A stretch of DNA of 64,000 nucleotides from Micrococcus sp. 2A (GCF_039519235.1 NZ_CP154351.1:2046001-2110000); one strand, 5' to 3'. Numbered from the stretch's first letter, positions 44,928 through 54,963 are shown. Numbers and translations: made by a program. The notes: generated by a model not told the origin, from the sequence alone.

Positions 44928-47900
44928 CGGGCGGCCTCCTGGCCGGTCGGAGTGGACGGAGTGGGCAGGCGGGGGTGCCGGCGGCGCTCCGCGGCGCGGC
45001 GGCGGGCCCGGCGGGCCGCCTCTCCGCGCCGGTCCACCTCGCCGCCGAGGGAGCGCAGCACGTCCATGACCAGGCCCACCACCACGAGGTAGACGCCCAC
45101 GTCGAACGCGGTGGCCGAGACGAACTTGAGGTGGTCCCCGAACAGGGGCAGGCCGTGGAGCTCGAGGGCGTAGGACTGCAGGATCTGGCCGCCGAAGAAG
45201 ACGGGGGCAATGCCGACGAGCGTGGCCAGGCCCAGGCCCAGGCCGAGCATCGCGCCGGCGGGGATCAGCGAGGCCTCCTGGAGCTCGAACCGCCCCCCCG
45301 CGAGGTACCGCAGGGTCAGCGCCAGCCCGGCCAGGAGGGCGCCGGCGAAGCCGCCGCCCGGGGTGTTGTGCCCCGCCAGGAGGAGGTAGAGGGACATGAG
45401 CATCATGATCGGGAACATGAAGCGCGTGACCACCTCGAGGATGATCGAGCGCCGCTCGGGCGCCATGGTGCGCCCCGCCACGAGCCACTGGTTGTTCGTG
45501 TCGTCCACCGCGAAGGCGCGGACCACGGTGAGCTCCCGGGCGCCGAGAGCGGAGTCGGCGCCGAAGTCGCCCACGCTCCCGGAGCGGACGTCGGCGATGT
45601 CCTTGCCGGGGCCGTCGCGGTGCTGCAGGAAGACGAGGGAGGCCACGCCCGTGGCGGCCGCCGCGAGCACGGTGATCTCCCCCCACGTGTCCCACGCGCG
45701 GATGTCCACCAGCGTCACGTTGACGGCGTTGGTGCCGTAGCCGAACTCGTAGGCGAGGTCCGGCATGGGCACGGAGATCCGCTCCGCGGTGCGGGCGGCC
45801 AGGGACGTGGCCGCGACCCACACCATGACCGCGGAGAAGGACAGGGCCAGCAGCAGGCGGGTCAGCCTGCGGTTGCCCTCGCGTCGGGCGAGCCACTCCG
45901 GCGGGAGGACGCGCAGGCCGAAGATGAGGGTGACGAGGACGACCGACTCCACGAGCACCTGCGTTATGGCCAGGTCCGGGGCGCCGCGCATGGCGAAGAG
46001 GGCGGCCGCCCCGTAGCCCGTGACGGACACGAGCATGACCGCCATGAAGCGGCGGTGGGCGCGGACGGTCGCCACGGCCGCCACGCACAGCAGGACCGCC
46101 ACTCCCAGCTGGTCCGGCGACTCCGCGAGGACGATCCGGGCGTCGAGGAACGAGGTGGCCAGGACGCGATCGGAGTCCCCCACCGGCAGGAGCAGGAACC
46201 CCAGGGGCAGGACGGACGCGCACGCGAACATGATGGCCAGGTAGCGGCGCAGCGAGCCGGTCTGGGTGCGGCCGGTGACCCACACGGCGACCTCGTCGAG
46301 GACGCCGATGAGCCGGCCGTAGGTCCGGGCGGCGTCCACGGGGGACTGCAGGCGGGCCTGGAGGGCCTGGACGGGGCGGCGGGTCCACGCCAGCAGGGCG
46401 CCCAGAGCCCAGATGCCCGCCGAGACCGCCAGGATCGGGGTGAGGCCGTGCCACAGTGCGAGGTGCGCGGGCTTCTCACCGGGCGACGCCGGCGACAGTC
46501 CGTGCGTGGCCGCCTCCACGAGCGGCGCCACGCTGCCCGGCACGAGCCCGAGGACCAGGCACGCCACCGCGAGCACGGCGGCGGGTCCGAGCTGCAGCGC
46601 CGTGACGGGCGAGTGGAACTCGGTGACGGGGCGGGGCCCGCCGACGCCGGGCTCCTTCGCGTCCCGTGGGTCGCGCCGCCCGAACGCGCCCCACACGAAC
46701 CGCCACGTGTACGCGAACGTGAGCACGGAGCCGACCGCCATGAGCACGAACGGGGCCCAGGCCCAGGCCCCGGCCCCGTGTTCCCCGTGGGCGGCCAGGG
46801 TCTCCAGCACGGACTCCTTGGCCACGAAGCCGAACAGCGGCGGCAGGCCGGCCATGGAGGCCGCCGCCAGCACGGCGACGCCGGCCAGCACGGGGTGGCG
46901 GCGGCCGATGCCGGAGAGCTCGCGCAGGTCGCGGGTGCCGGCTTCGTGGTCGATCACGCCCACCACCATGAACAGCGGGGCCTTGAAAATCGCGTGGGCC
47001 AGGAGCATCGCCAGGCCCGCCATCGCGGCGTCGCGGGTGCCCAGGCCATTGGCCACCATGAGGAAGCCGAGCTGCGAGACGGTGCCGTAGGCCAGGATGA
47101 GCTTGATGTCGTCCTGGCGCATCGCCCGCCAGCCGCCCAGGAGGAGGGTGGCCAGGCCCACGCCGAGCACGAGCGTCTGCCAGGAGACGAGGGTGGCGAA
47201 GGCGGGTGCCAGGCGGGCCACGAGGAAGACGCCGGCCTTCACCATGGCGGCCGCGTGCAGGTACGCGGACACGGGGGTCGGGGCGGCCATGGCGGCCGGC
47301 AGCCAGAAGTGGAACGGCGCCTGGGCCGACTTGGTGAGGGCACCGAGCAGCACGAGCGCGACGGCGGCCTCCAGCATCCCGCGCACCGCGGCGTCCGCCA
47401 CGAGGGCCGGCGCCGCGGCCAGCACGCCGGAGACCCGCCACGAGCCGGAGAGGTGGGCGAGCATGACGAGGCCCACCAGCATGGCCAGGCCGCCGAAGGT
47501 GGTGACGATCAGGGCCTGGATGGCGGAGCGGCGGGCGAAGATCCGGTGGCCCGAGTAGCCGATCAGCAGGAAGGACAGGACGGAGGTGATCTCCCAGAAG
47601 GTGTAGAGCACCATGAGGTCGTCCGTGGTGACGAGGCCGAACATCGCGCCCGCGAACGCGAGCAGCTGCCCGCCGAAGACGCCGCTGCGCCGCTCGTCGG
47701 GGGCGAAGTAGCGGGCGCAGTACGCGAGCACGAGGGCGCCCACGCCCAGCACGATGAGCGACATGAAGGCGGCGAGCGCGTCCAGGCGGAAGGCCAGGTC
47801 GATGTCCAGGTAGGGCACCCACGGCACCGTGCGCTCCAGGTGCGCCGCCTCGGCGGGCGCGGGGGCGCCGGCGTCGAGGGCCTCCTGCAGGGCGAGCACG

Positions 47901-48040
47901 TGCGGCAGCTGCGCGAGGACCCAGAGGAATCCCGCGGCCGGGACCGCGGCGAGGAGGTAGAAGCCCTGCCGGCCCGTCCACCGGAAGATCGCGGGAGCAC
48001 AGAGCGCAACGGCGAACAGTGCGATGAGGGTTAGCAGCAT
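44924..48040 (-). CDS. mnhA: Mrp Na+/H+ antiporter subunit A, fused with subunit B
   Basis: A 1038-residue membrane protein. The NuoL-like N-terminal part (~1-600) includes KSAQAPFHFWLPAAMAAPTPVSAYLH with the key Lys. A DUF4040/MbhD-like section (GAPDLAITQVLVESVVLVTLIFGLR) follows, and residues ~870-1000 are the MnhB domain (TRFMFPIMMLMSLYLLLAGHNTPGGGFAGALLAG). It starts a seven-subunit-equivalent operon that exchanges Na+ (or K+) for H+. TAGAGT (minus, plus 48080-48085) is a likely -10, leaving a leader of about 30 bases. Confidence 0.95.
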   Translation of the reverse strand: MLLTLIALFAVALCAPAIFRWTGRQGFYLLAAVPAAGFLWVLAQLPHVLALQEALDAGAPAPAEAAHLERTVPWVPYLDIDLAFRLDALAAFMSLIVLGVGALVLAYCARYFAPDERRSGVFGGQLLAFAGAMFGLVTTDDLMVLYTFWEITSVLSFLLIGYSGHRIFARRSAIQALIVTTFGGLAMLVGLVMLAHLSGSWRVSGVLAAAPALVADAAVRGMLEAAVALVLLGALTKSAQAPFHFWLPAAMAAPTPVSAYLHAAAMVKAGVFLVARLAPAFATLVSWQTLVLGVGLATLLLGGWRAMRQDDIKLILAYGTVSQLGFLMVANGLGTRDAAMAGLAMLLAHAIFKAPLFMVVGVIDHEAGTRDLRELSGIGRRHPVLAGVAVLAAASMAGLPPLFGFVAKESVLETLAAHGEHGAGAWAWAPFVLMAVGSVLTFAYTWRFVWGAFGRRDPRDAKEPGVGGPRPVTEFHSPVTALQLGPAAVLAVACLVLGLVPGSVAPLVEAATHGLSPASPGEKPAHLALWHGLTPILAVSAGIWALGALLAWTRRPVQALQARLQSPVDAARTYGRLIGVLDEVAVWVTGRTQTGSLRRYLAIMFACASVLPLGFLLLPVGDSDRVLATSFLDARIVLAESPDQLGVAVLLCVAAVATVRAHRRFMAVMLVSVTGYGAAALFAMRGAPDLAITQVLVESVVLVTLIFGLRVLPPEWLARREGNRRLTRLLLALSFSAVMVWVAATSLAARTAERISVPMPDLAYEFGYGTNAVNVTLVDIRAWDTWGEITVLAAAATGVASLVFLQHRDGPGKDIADVRSGSVGDFGADSALGARELTVVRAFAVDDTNNQWLVAGRTMAPERRSIILEVVTRFMFPIMMLMSLYLLLAGHNTPGGGFAGALLAGLALTLRYLAGGRFELQEASLIPAGAMLGLGLGLATLVGIAPVFFGGQILQSYALELHGLPLFGDHLKFVSATAFDVGVYLVVVGLVMDVLRSLGGEVDRRGEAARRARRRAAERRRHPRLPTPSTPTGQEAAR

Positions 48041-48115
48041 GGGATCCCCGGGGCAGACGGGCGGTGGAGGGCTGTGGCCACTCTACGGGATTGGGCCGCG
48101 TCGAGCGGGACGGGC

Positions 48116-49444
48116 TCAGTCGGCGGCGGGGGCCGCGGCGCCCGACTCGGCCGCGCCCGGCTCTGCGACCCCGGCGAACAGGGCGGCGCCCGCCACGAGC
48201 ACGATCCCGATCACGGGGATCACGGCGCGGTTGTCCGGCTGGACGGTGAGGGCCACGGAGACGAGCGCCGGGGTGATGAACCCGACGGCGCGGCCCGTCG
48301 TCGCGTAGAGGCCGAACACCTCCCCCGCCGTGCGCGGGGTGGTCACGCGGCCGAGGAACGCGCGCGAGGCGGACTGGACCGGGCCGACGAAGAGGCACAG
48401 CACGAGGCCGCCGATCCAGAACGCCGTGGTCCCCGAGGCGAGGAACAGCGCCGCCGCCGTGAGGACCATGGCGAGGAGGGAGCCCAGGATCACGCGGCGC
48501 GGGCCGATGCGGTCGTCGAGCCGCCCGCCCGCGAAGGCGCCGAGCGCGGCCACCACGTTCGCCGCAATCGCGAACAGGATGACGTCCGCGGGGTCGAGCC
48601 CGTAGACCGTGGTGCCCAGGATCGCGCCGTACACGAACACGGCGCCCACGCCGTCGCGGAACACCGCGGAGGCCACGAGGAACCGCAGGGTGTTGCGGTC
48701 CTCGCGCCCCATGCGGGCCAGGGTGCGGCCCAGCCCGGCGTACGAGCCGAGGATCGACTCCCGGCGCGGACGTCCGTCCGCGGCACGGGCCGGCGGCGGG
48801 TCCGGGACGACGACGAGCACCGGGACCGCGAAGACGAGGAACCACGCTGCGGCGACGAGCGCGACCACGCGGATGTTGAGCGCCTCGTCCTCGCCCACGC
48901 CGAACCAGTGCGCGTCCCCGGAGACGAAGCCGAGGTAGACGATCAGCAGCAGCACGATCCCGCCGAGGTAGCCCGCGCCCCAGCCGATGCCGGAGACCCG
49001 TCCGATCGTGGCGGGCGTGGAGATCTGCACGAGGATCGCGTTGATCTGCACCTCGGCGAACTCGAAGAACACGGTGCCCAGCGCGATCAGGGTGACGCCC
49101 AGCAGCAGGGAGGACTCGTGCGGGGTGACGAAGAAGCAGGCCGCGGTGCACGCGATCACCGCGGCGGTGGTGAGCCCCAGCCACAGGCGACGGCGGCCGG
49201 CGCCGTCCGCCTGCCGGCCCAGCACGGGCGCGGTGAGGGCGATCAGCACGCCCGCCAGCGCCATCGCGGCGGAGAGCCACGCCGTGCCCCGCTCGTCCGC
49301 CCCGAACGCGTCCGAGGCCAGGTACGTGCCGAACACGAAGGTGACCATGACGGCGTTGAAGGAGGCCGAGCCCCAGTCCCACGCCGCCCACGCGAGGACC
49401 TGGCCGCGCCGGGCGACGGGGGCGGGGGCCGGCGTCGTGGCCAT
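48116..49444 (-). CDS. MFS transporter, UMF1/Atg22-like family
   Basis: A 442-residue protein with 12 predicted helices. AWAAWDWGSASFNAVMVTFVFGTYLA is the characteristic first segment of the UMF1 (vacuole effluxer Atg22-like) branch, and GRQADGAGRRRLWLG the MFS loop 2-3. The substrate is unknown; family members are proposed amino-acid exporters. The start lies one base after the dcd stop codon, so it is co-transcribed with dcd. Confidence 0.87.
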   Translation of the reverse strand: MATTPAPAPVARRGQVLAWAAWDWGSASFNAVMVTFVFGTYLASDAFGADERGTAWLSAAMALAGVLIALTAPVLGRQADGAGRRRLWLGLTTAAVIACTAACFFVTPHESSLLLGVTLIALGTVFFEFAEVQINAILVQISTPATIGRVSGIGWGAGYLGGIVLLLIVYLGFVSGDAHWFGVGEDEALNIRVVALVAAAWFLVFAVPVLVVVPDPPPARAADGRPRRESILGSYAGLGRTLARMGREDRNTLRFLVASAVFRDGVGAVFVYGAILGTTVYGLDPADVILFAIAANVVAALGAFAGGRLDDRIGPRRVILGSLLAMVLTAAALFLASGTTAFWIGGLVLCLFVGPVQSASRAFLGRVTTPRTAGEVFGLYATTGRAVGFITPALVSVALTVQPDNRAVIPVIGIVLVAGAALFAGVAEPGAAESGAAAPAAD

Positions 49445-49445
49445 C

Positions 49446-50027
49446 TCAGCGCTCGATGCGGGTGATGTGGAAGTTCTGGAAGGAGCGGGAGGCCGTGGGG
49501 CCGCGCTGTCCCTGGTACCGGTTCTGGTAGGCGCCCGCGCCGTACGGCGTCTGAGCCGGGGAGCTCATGCGGAAGAAGCACAGCTGGCCGATCTTCATGC
49601 CCGGCCACAGCGTGATGGGCAGGGTGGCCACGTTGGAGAGCTCGAGGGTGACGTGGCCCGTGAAGCCCGGGTCGATGAACCCGGCGGTCGAATGGGTCAG
49701 CAGGCCCAGCCGCCCGAGCGAGGACTTGCCCTCGAGGCGCGCGGCGACGTCGTCGGGGAGCGTGACCTGCTCATAGGTGGCACCGAGCACGAACTCGCCC
49801 GGGTGCAGGATGAAGGGCTCGTCCGGGGCCGTCTCCACGAGGCGGGTCAGCTCGTCCTGCTCCTGCGCGGGGTCGATGTGCGCGTAGCGGTGGTTGTCGA
49901 AGAGGCGGAAGAAGCGGTCCAGGCGGACGTCCACGGACGCAGGCTGGACCATCGAGGGGTCCAGCGGGTCCAGGCCGACCCGGCCGGCCTCGAGCTCGGC
50001 GCGGATGTCGCGGTCGGAGAGCAGCAC
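49446..50027 (-). CDS. dcd: dCTP deaminase
   Basis: A 193-residue trimeric enzyme that makes dUTP from dCTP (or dUMP in bifunctional forms) for thymidylate synthesis. [20 protein letters not shown] opens the protein, and [21 protein letters not shown] contains the catalytic Glu-type loop and the HSTAG motif shared with dUTPases. The GTG start has TACACT (minus, plus 50034-50039) six bases upstream and no ribosome site, pointing to a leaderless transcript. Confidence 0.95.
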   Translation of the reverse strand: MLLSDRDIRAELEAGRVGLDPLDPSMVQPASVDVRLDRFFRLFDNHRYAHIDPAQEQDELTRLVETAPDEPFILHPGEFVLGATYEQVTLPDDVAARLEGKSSLGRLGLLTHSTAGFIDPGFTGHVTLELSNVATLPITLWPGMKIGQLCFFRMSSPAQTPYGAGAYQNRYQGQRGPTASRSFQNFHITRIER

Positions 50028-50033
50028 GGCGCC

Positions 50034-50053
50034 AGTGTATCCGGCGCTACAGT
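50034..50053. promoter_or_regulatory. Back-to-back leaderless promoters for dcd and khtT-like gene
   Basis: TACACT (minus strand, plus 50034-50039) lies six bases from the dcd GTG, and TACAGT (plus, 50048-50053) seven bases from the ATG at 50061. The two start codons are only 33 bp apart, so each promoter's -35 zone must lie in the other's transcribed region or start codon. Confidence 0.6.
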
Positions 50054-50060
50054 GTGCGCC

Positions 50061-50540
50061 ATGAGCATGCACGAGACCGCCCTGCCGGGCATCGGCGTCC
50101 GCCGCGAGCTCGACCTCGCGGACGGCCGGCGGATCGGCGTCGTGATCCACCGCGACGGCACCACCGACCTCTTCCTCGCCGACGCGGACGACCCGGACGC
50201 GTGCGCCGCGGCCGTCGCCCTCTCCTCGAGCGAGGCAGCGAGCCTCGGCGGGCTCCTGGCCGGGCCGCAGCTCGTCTCCCAGTTGGAGGGCGAGCACGCG
50301 GACCTGCCCGGCATCACCACGCGCCAGCTCATCCTCCCGGCTGACTCCCCCTACGCGGACGCCGAGCTCGGCGCCACGAAGATGCGCACCCGCACGGGCG
50401 TGTCCATCGTCGCCGTCGTGCGGGCCGGGCAGACCCACCCCTCCCCCGGCCCCGACTTCCTGCTCGAGGGCGGGGACCTGCTGATCGTCGTGGGGACGAG
50501 CGAGGGCACCCGGACGGCCGAACGGCTGCTCGACGCCTGA
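50061..50540 (+). CDS. RCK_C (TrkA-C) regulatory protein, KhtT-like
   Basis: A 159-residue soluble protein. The N-terminal ~70 residues resemble the KhtT N-domain ([19 protein letters not shown]), and the C-terminal half is an RCK_C domain ([33 protein letters not shown]). In Bacillus, KhtT regulates the K+/H+ antiporter KhtU, and RCK_C domains of this type bind c-di-AMP. The antiporter gene follows 68 bases downstream, fitting a KhtTU pair. The start is preceded by TACAGT as a leaderless promoter. Confidence 0.82.
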   Translation: MSMHETALPGIGVRRELDLADGRRIGVVIHRDGTTDLFLADADDPDACAAAVALSSSEAASLGGLLAGPQLVSQLEGEHADLPGITTRQLILPADSPYADAELGATKMRTRTGVSIVAVVRAGQTHPSPGPDFLLEGGDLLIVVGTSEGTRTAERLLDA

Positions 50541-50608
50541 CCCGCCCCGCCGGACGAGCCCCCGAACGGGGCCCGCCCCGCGCACGCCGACCCCGGAGAG
50601 GAGCGCCC

Positions 50609-51850
50609 ATGGACACCACCGTCCTCGCGCTCATCGAGCTCGGCGCGGTCCTGCTGCTGCTGGGCATGCTCGGGCGCCTGGCCGGGCGGATCGGCATGTC
50701 CCCCGTGCCGCTCTACCTGCTCGGCGGGCTGCTCATCGGCGTCGCCGGGCTGCTGTTCCCCACCGCGGACGAGGCCGGGGTGGTGCACGGCCCCATGGAG
50801 CCGATCGCCGAGTTCAGCCACCTGGCCAGCGAGATCGGCGTGGTGCTCCTCCTGCTCATGCTGGGCCTGGAGTACTCCGCCCGCGAGCTCGTGGGGGGGC
50901 TGCGCGGCTCCTGGAAGGCCGGCCTGCTCGACGTGGTCCTCAACGTCACCCCCGGCGCGCTCGCCGGCCTCCTGCTCGGCTGGGGTGCCGTGGGCGCGGT
51001 GGTGCTGGGCGGCATCACGTTCATCTCCTCCTCCGGCATCATCGCGAAGGTGCTCGGCGACCTGGGGCGCGTGGGCAACCGCGAGACCCCCGTGATGCTC
51101 TCCATCCTCGTGTTCGAGGACCTCGCCATGGCCGTCTACCTGCCGCTCATGACGGCCCTCGTGGCCGGCAGCGCCCTCATGGCCGGGCTCACGGCGGTGG
51201 GCGTCGCCCTGGTGGTGGTCACCGTGGTCCTGCTCGCCGCCCTGCGGTTCGGCCCGCAGATCTCCCGGCTCGTCCAGTCCCCGGACCAGGAGACGTTCCT
51301 GCTCAAGCTCCTCGGTCTCGCCCTGCTCGTGGCCGGCCTCGCGGGGGCGCTCCAGGTGTCCGCCGGCGTGGGCGCGTTCCTGTTGGGCATCGCGATCTCC
51401 GGGGCCGCGGCCAAGCAGGCCCGCTCCGTGCTCGAGCCGCTGCGGGACCTCTTCGCCGCCCTCTTCTTCGTGCTCTTCGGGATGAACACGGACCCGCGCG
51501 CCCTGCCGCCCGTGCTGCTGGGCGCGCTCGTCCTCGCCGTCGTCACGGCCGCCACGAAGGTGGCCACGGGCTACCTCGCGGCGCGCGCGGCGGGCATCGG
51601 CGTCGCCGGCCGCTGGCGGGCGGGCGCCACGCTGACCATCCGCGGCGAGTTCTCCATCGTCATCGCGGGCCTGGCCGTGGCCTCCGGGTCCATGCCGCCC
51701 GAGGTGTCGGCGTTCGCCACGGCCTACGTGCTCCTCCTCGCTGTGGCAGGCCCCGTGCTGGCCCGCTACGCGGACGGCTTCGGCCGATCCCGCGCGAAGC
51801 GGGCGAGGGAGCGGGCCGCCGCTGCAGGCCAGGGGCACGCGACGGCCTGA
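50609..51850 (+). CDS. CPA2 cation/proton antiporter, KhtU/KefB-like
   Basis: A 413-residue membrane protein with about 12 helices of the Na_H_Exchanger fold. [26 protein letters not shown] and [17 protein letters not shown], then [13 protein letters not shown] (the acidic helix-5 residue pair region) and [12 protein letters not shown] are characteristic. No C-terminal TrkA-N domain is fused; regulation would come from the upstream RCK_C protein. GGAGAGGAG precedes the ATG. Confidence 0.9.
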   Translation: MDTTVLALIELGAVLLLLGMLGRLAGRIGMSPVPLYLLGGLLIGVAGLLFPTADEAGVVHGPMEPIAEFSHLASEIGVVLLLLMLGLEYSARELVGGLRGSWKAGLLDVVLNVTPGALAGLLLGWGAVGAVVLGGITFISSSGIIAKVLGDLGRVGNRETPVMLSILVFEDLAMAVYLPLMTALVAGSALMAGLTAVGVALVVVTVVLLAALRFGPQISRLVQSPDQETFLLKLLGLALLVAGLAGALQVSAGVGAFLLGIAISGAAAKQARSVLEPLRDLFAALFFVLFGMNTDPRALPPVLLGALVLAVVTAATKVATGYLAARAAGIGVAGRWRAGATLTIRGEFSIVIAGLAVASGSMPPEVSAFATAYVLLLAVAGPVLARYADGFGRSRAKRARERAAAAGQGHATA

Positions 51851-51906
51851 GTGCGGGCGCTGGTGTAGGGTGGTATCCGCGCCGCAGGCGAGAGCCGAGC
51901 GGTTGC

Positions 51907-51980
51907 GCGGGCGTAGCTCAATGGTAGAGCGCTTGCTTCCCAAGCAAGATACGCGGGTTCGATTCCCGTCGCCCGCTCCA
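51907..51980 (+). tRNA. tRNA-Gly (anticodon CCC)
   Basis: A full cloverleaf: acceptor GCGGGCG with CGCCCGC, D-arm GCTC-AATGGTA-GAGC, anticodon arm CTTGC-TTCCCAA-GCAAG giving anticodon CCC, and T-arm GCGGG-TTCGATT-CCCGT. The 3' CCA is encoded. TAGGGT (51866-51871) is a probable -10 about 35 bases upstream. A perfect terminator hairpin follows. Confidence 0.96.
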
Positions 51981-51983
51981 CCG

Positions 51984-52015
51984 AAGGGGCCGGATCCACC
52001 AGGATCCGGCCCCTT
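51984..52015 (+). terminator. Terminator hairpin after tRNA-Gly
   Basis: AAGGGGCCGGATCC (51984-51997) pairs perfectly with GGATCCGGCCCCTT (52002-52015) around ACCA, three bases after the encoded CCA, followed by a pyrimidine-rich CCTCGT. Confidence 0.88.
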
Positions 52016-52182
52016 CCTCGTGCGCACGGCCCCTCACGACGCCGGCACCCGTCTCGAGCGCCCCGCCCGGGGTACCCTGTGCGGGCCGTGTGCGCGCGGC
52101 CCGCCGCGAGGCCCCGGCAGCCCCGGCGCGAGCCCTGGTCTCACGACACCGTCCCCCGCGACTCCCCGGAAGGAGGCCCGAC

Positions 52183-53157
52183 GTGCAGCAGGTCCTCTCC
52201 GGCTTCGCCGTGGTGTGGGTGATCATCGCCGTCGGCTTCCTCGTGGGGCGCACGGGCGTGCTCGGCGAGGACGCCCGCACGGTGCTCTCGCGCACCGCGT
52301 TCTTCGTGGGCAACCCCGCCCTGCTCTTCGTCACCCTCTCCCGCGCGGACGTCGCCGCCGTGCTGGGCCCCCAGCTGTGGGTGGCCGCGATCTCCGCGCT
52401 CGCCGCCGCGGGCGTGTACCTGGCCGTCACGGTGCCCCTGCTCAAGGTCCGGCCGCCCTCGGAGCGCGTCATGGCCGCCCTGAGCTCGTCCCTCGTCAAC
52501 TCGGCCAATCTGGGCATCCCGATCGCCACGTACGTGCTCGGCGACGCGGCCCTCGCCGCGCCGGCGCTCATCTTCCAGCTGGCGGTCTACACGCCGCTGT
52601 ACGTGGCCGCCATGGACGTCACGACGGCACGGGAGGCCGAGGAGCGGGCCTCCGGCCGGCGGGCCGTGCGCCGCTCCCCCGGACGGGCGGCGCTCGCCCA
52701 GCTCGGCCAGACCGCCCGCAACCCCATGGTCGTGGGCGCGATGCTCGGCCTGCTCTTCTCCGTCACCGGCTGGGCGCTTCCGGGGCCGCTCATGCAGTCC
52801 GTCGAGCTGATCGGCGGGCTGTCCATCCCGGCCATGCTCCTCGCGTTCGGCATGTCGCTCGTGGGCTCGCGTCCGCTCGCACGGGCCGGCGGCCGTCGGG
52901 CGGACGTGCTGATCGCCTCGGCCGTGAAGCTGCTCGTCCACCCGCTGCTGGCCTGGGTGCTGGCCCAGTTCGTGTTCGGGCTCGACGCCCGGCACGTGTT
53001 CGTCGCCGTCGTGCTGGCCTCCCTGCCCACGGCGCAGAACGTGTACGTCTCCGCCGTGCGCTACGACGCCGGCCTGCGCGTCTCGAAGGACACCATCCTG
53101 GTGACCACGGTCGTCGCGATCCCGGCGATGATCGGTGTGGCGCTCGTGCTGGCCTGA
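52183..53157 (+). CDS. AEC-family (auxin efflux carrier-like) transporter
   Basis: A 324-residue membrane protein with about ten helices in two inverted bundles. FFVGNPALLFVTLSRADVAA and SSLVNSANLGIPIATYVLGD, and in the second half GLSIPAMLLAFGMSL and LASLPTAQNVYVSAVRY, match the AEC family, whose bacterial members carry malate or other organic anions. The GTG at 52183 is set by AAGGAGG six bases upstream. Confidence 0.88.
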   Translation: MQQVLSGFAVVWVIIAVGFLVGRTGVLGEDARTVLSRTAFFVGNPALLFVTLSRADVAAVLGPQLWVAAISALAAAGVYLAVTVPLLKVRPPSERVMAALSSSLVNSANLGIPIATYVLGDAALAAPALIFQLAVYTPLYVAAMDVTTAREAEERASGRRAVRRSPGRAALAQLGQTARNPMVVGAMLGLLFSVTGWALPGPLMQSVELIGGLSIPAMLLAFGMSLVGSRPLARAGGRRADVLIASAVKLLVHPLLAWVLAQFVFGLDARHVFVAVVLASLPTAQNVYVSAVRYDAGLRVSKDTILVTTVVAIPAMIGVALVLA

Positions 53158-53222
53158 CCGTGCCGAGCCCGCCCGCCGGCGGCGCACGTGCCACGGCCGG
53201 GGTGCGCCCTAGGATGAGCCGC

Positions 53223-54884
53223 ATGAGCGAGAACACCGCGGGCGACGGCCTGCTCGAGTCCATCCGCCAGGGCTACACCTTCGAGGACCCCACACTCACG
53301 CTGGGGGCCGCCGTCGTGGACGGCGAGGTGCACCCCGAGGTGCCCGTGCGCCTGCCGCTGCGCATGATGAACCGCCACGGCCTCGTGGCCGGCGCCACCG
53401 GCACGGGCAAGACGAAGACGCTGCAGATGATGGCCGAGCAGCTCTCGAAGGCCGGCGTCCCCGTGTTCCTCGCGGACGTGAAGGGCGACCTCTCCGGCCT
53501 GGCCACCGCCGGGACGGCCTCGGACAAGCTCTCCGAGCGCACCGCCGCCACCGGCATGCCGTGGGAGCCGCGCGCCTACCCGGTCGAGTTCCTCGCCCTG
53601 GGCGGCGACGGCGTCGGGGTGCCGGTGCGCGCCACCGTGGACGCCTTCGGCCCTCTGCTGCTCTCCCGCGTGATGGACCTCAACGAGACCCAGGAGTCCT
53701 GCCTGCAGCTCATGGTCCACTGGGCGAACGAGCGTGACCTGCCGCTGGACGACCTGACGGACCTCAAGGCCGTGGTCACCCACCTGACCAGCGACGAGGG
53801 CAAGGACGACCTCAAGGGCCTGGGCGGCGTCGCGAAGGCCACCGCCAACGTGATCCTGCGCGAGGTCACGGGCCTGGAGGCCGCGGGCATGGACCGCTTC
53901 TTCGGCGTGCCCGAGTTCGAGACCGCCGAGCTGCTGCGCGTGGCCCCGGACGGCCGCGGCGTGATCTCGGCCCTCGAGCTGCCCACCCTGGCCACCAAGC
54001 CGCAGCTGTTCTCCACCTTCATGATCTGGCTGCTGGCCGACCTCTTCGCCGAGCTCCCCGAGGCGGGCGACCTGGACAAGCCCAAGCTCGTGTTCTTCCT
54101 CGATGAGGCGCACCTGATCTTCAAGGGCGCCTCGGACGCGTTCCTGGACTCCATCACGACCACCGTGCGGCTCATCCGCTCGAAGGGCGTGGGCCTGTTC
54201 TTCGTCACCCAGACGCCGCAGGACGTGCCCGCCGAGGTGCTCGGCCAGCTGGCCAACCGCGTCCAGCACGCGCTGCGCGCCTTCACCCCGCAGGACGCCA
54301 AGGCGCTCAAGCAGACCGTCCAGACCTTCCCGACGACGGACTACGACCTCGCCGAGGTCCTCACCTCCGCGAAGGTCGGCGAGGCCGTGGTCACGGTGAT
54401 GGATCCGGACGGGGCCCCGACGCCCGTGGCGCTGACTCGCATGTGGTCCCCCGAGTCGGCCATGGAGCCCGCCGCGGCCGAGGCCATGCAGGCGATCGTG
54501 GCGGCCTCCCCGCTCATGGCGGAGTACGGCACGGCCGTGGACCGGGAGTCCGCGGCGGAGAAGCTGGCGGCCGAGGCCGCGGAGGCTCCCGCCACCGGCG
54601 GCAGCGCCCGCGGGGAGGACGCCCGCCTGGCGGACGGGCGCGCCGACGGCGGCACGGTGGTCTCCGGGGTCGACCTCGGCGACCTCGAGAAGATGCGCCG
54701 CGAGGAGGAGAAGGCCGCCGAGCGCGCGCGGCGGGAGGCCGAGAAGCCCAGCGAGTTCGAGAGGGCCATGGGCAACTTCGTGAAGTCGGCCGGCACACAG
54801 CTGGGCCGCGAGGTGGTGCGCGGCGTGTTCGGCACGCGCAGCCGCCGCGGCGGCGGGCTGCTGGGCGGGCTGTTCGGCCGCTGA
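53223..54884 (+). CDS. HerA-like DUF853 ATPase
   Basis: A 553-residue P-loop ATPase of the HerA/VirB4-like DUF853 family. Walker A is AGATGTGKTKTLQMM (about residues 58-72), FLADVKGDLSGL follows, Walker B is LVFFLDEAHLIF and the sensor region is GLFFVTQTPQDVP. The C-terminus has an acidic/basic helix and a Gly/Arg-rich end (SRRGGGLLGGLFGR). Function is not established; relatives pump DNA. TAGGAT (53210-53215) ends seven bases before this ATG, supporting it over the ATG at 53214, which overlaps the hexamer. Confidence 0.88.
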   Translation: MSENTAGDGLLESIRQGYTFEDPTLTLGAAVVDGEVHPEVPVRLPLRMMNRHGLVAGATGTGKTKTLQMMAEQLSKAGVPVFLADVKGDLSGLATAGTASDKLSERTAATGMPWEPRAYPVEFLALGGDGVGVPVRATVDAFGPLLLSRVMDLNETQESCLQLMVHWANERDLPLDDLTDLKAVVTHLTSDEGKDDLKGLGGVAKATANVILREVTGLEAAGMDRFFGVPEFETAELLRVAPDGRGVISALELPTLATKPQLFSTFMIWLLADLFAELPEAGDLDKPKLVFFLDEAHLIFKGASDAFLDSITTTVRLIRSKGVGLFFVTQTPQDVPAEVLGQLANRVQHALRAFTPQDAKALKQTVQTFPTTDYDLAEVLTSAKVGEAVVTVMDPDGAPTPVALTRMWSPESAMEPAAAEAMQAIVAASPLMAEYGTAVDRESAAEKLAAEAAEAPATGGSARGEDARLADGRADGGTVVSGVDLGDLEKMRREEEKAAERARREAEKPSEFERAMGNFVKSAGTQLGREVVRGVFGTRSRRGGGLLGGLFGR

Positions 54885-54895
54885 CCCGCGCCGGG

Positions 54896-54945
54896 GACGA
54901 CATCGGCCCGCCCCCTCCTTCAGGAGGGTGCGGGCCGACGTCGTC
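54896..54945. terminator. Long hairpin between DUF853 and flavodoxin genes
   Basis: GACGACATCGGCCCGC pairs with GCGGGCCGACGTCGTC with a single A-C mismatch, and an inner stem CCCTCCT/AGGAGGG closes the loop. It separates two convergent genes. Confidence 0.78.
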
Positions 54946-54963
54946 GGTGGAGGCGCCGCGGGG

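Noticed and set aside
44975..48034. A 1019-codon plus-strand open frame opposite mnhA
   Set aside because: The composition (His/Glu/Gly/Arg) is not that of a real protein, and the minus strand encodes a textbook MnhA/B subunit.
53223..54884. HerA-like ATPase as part of a SIR2-HerA or Nezha-type defence system
   Set aside because: It lies about 44 kb from the only sirtuin gene, belongs to the widespread DUF853 housekeeping-type family and has no nuclease or effector partner beside it.
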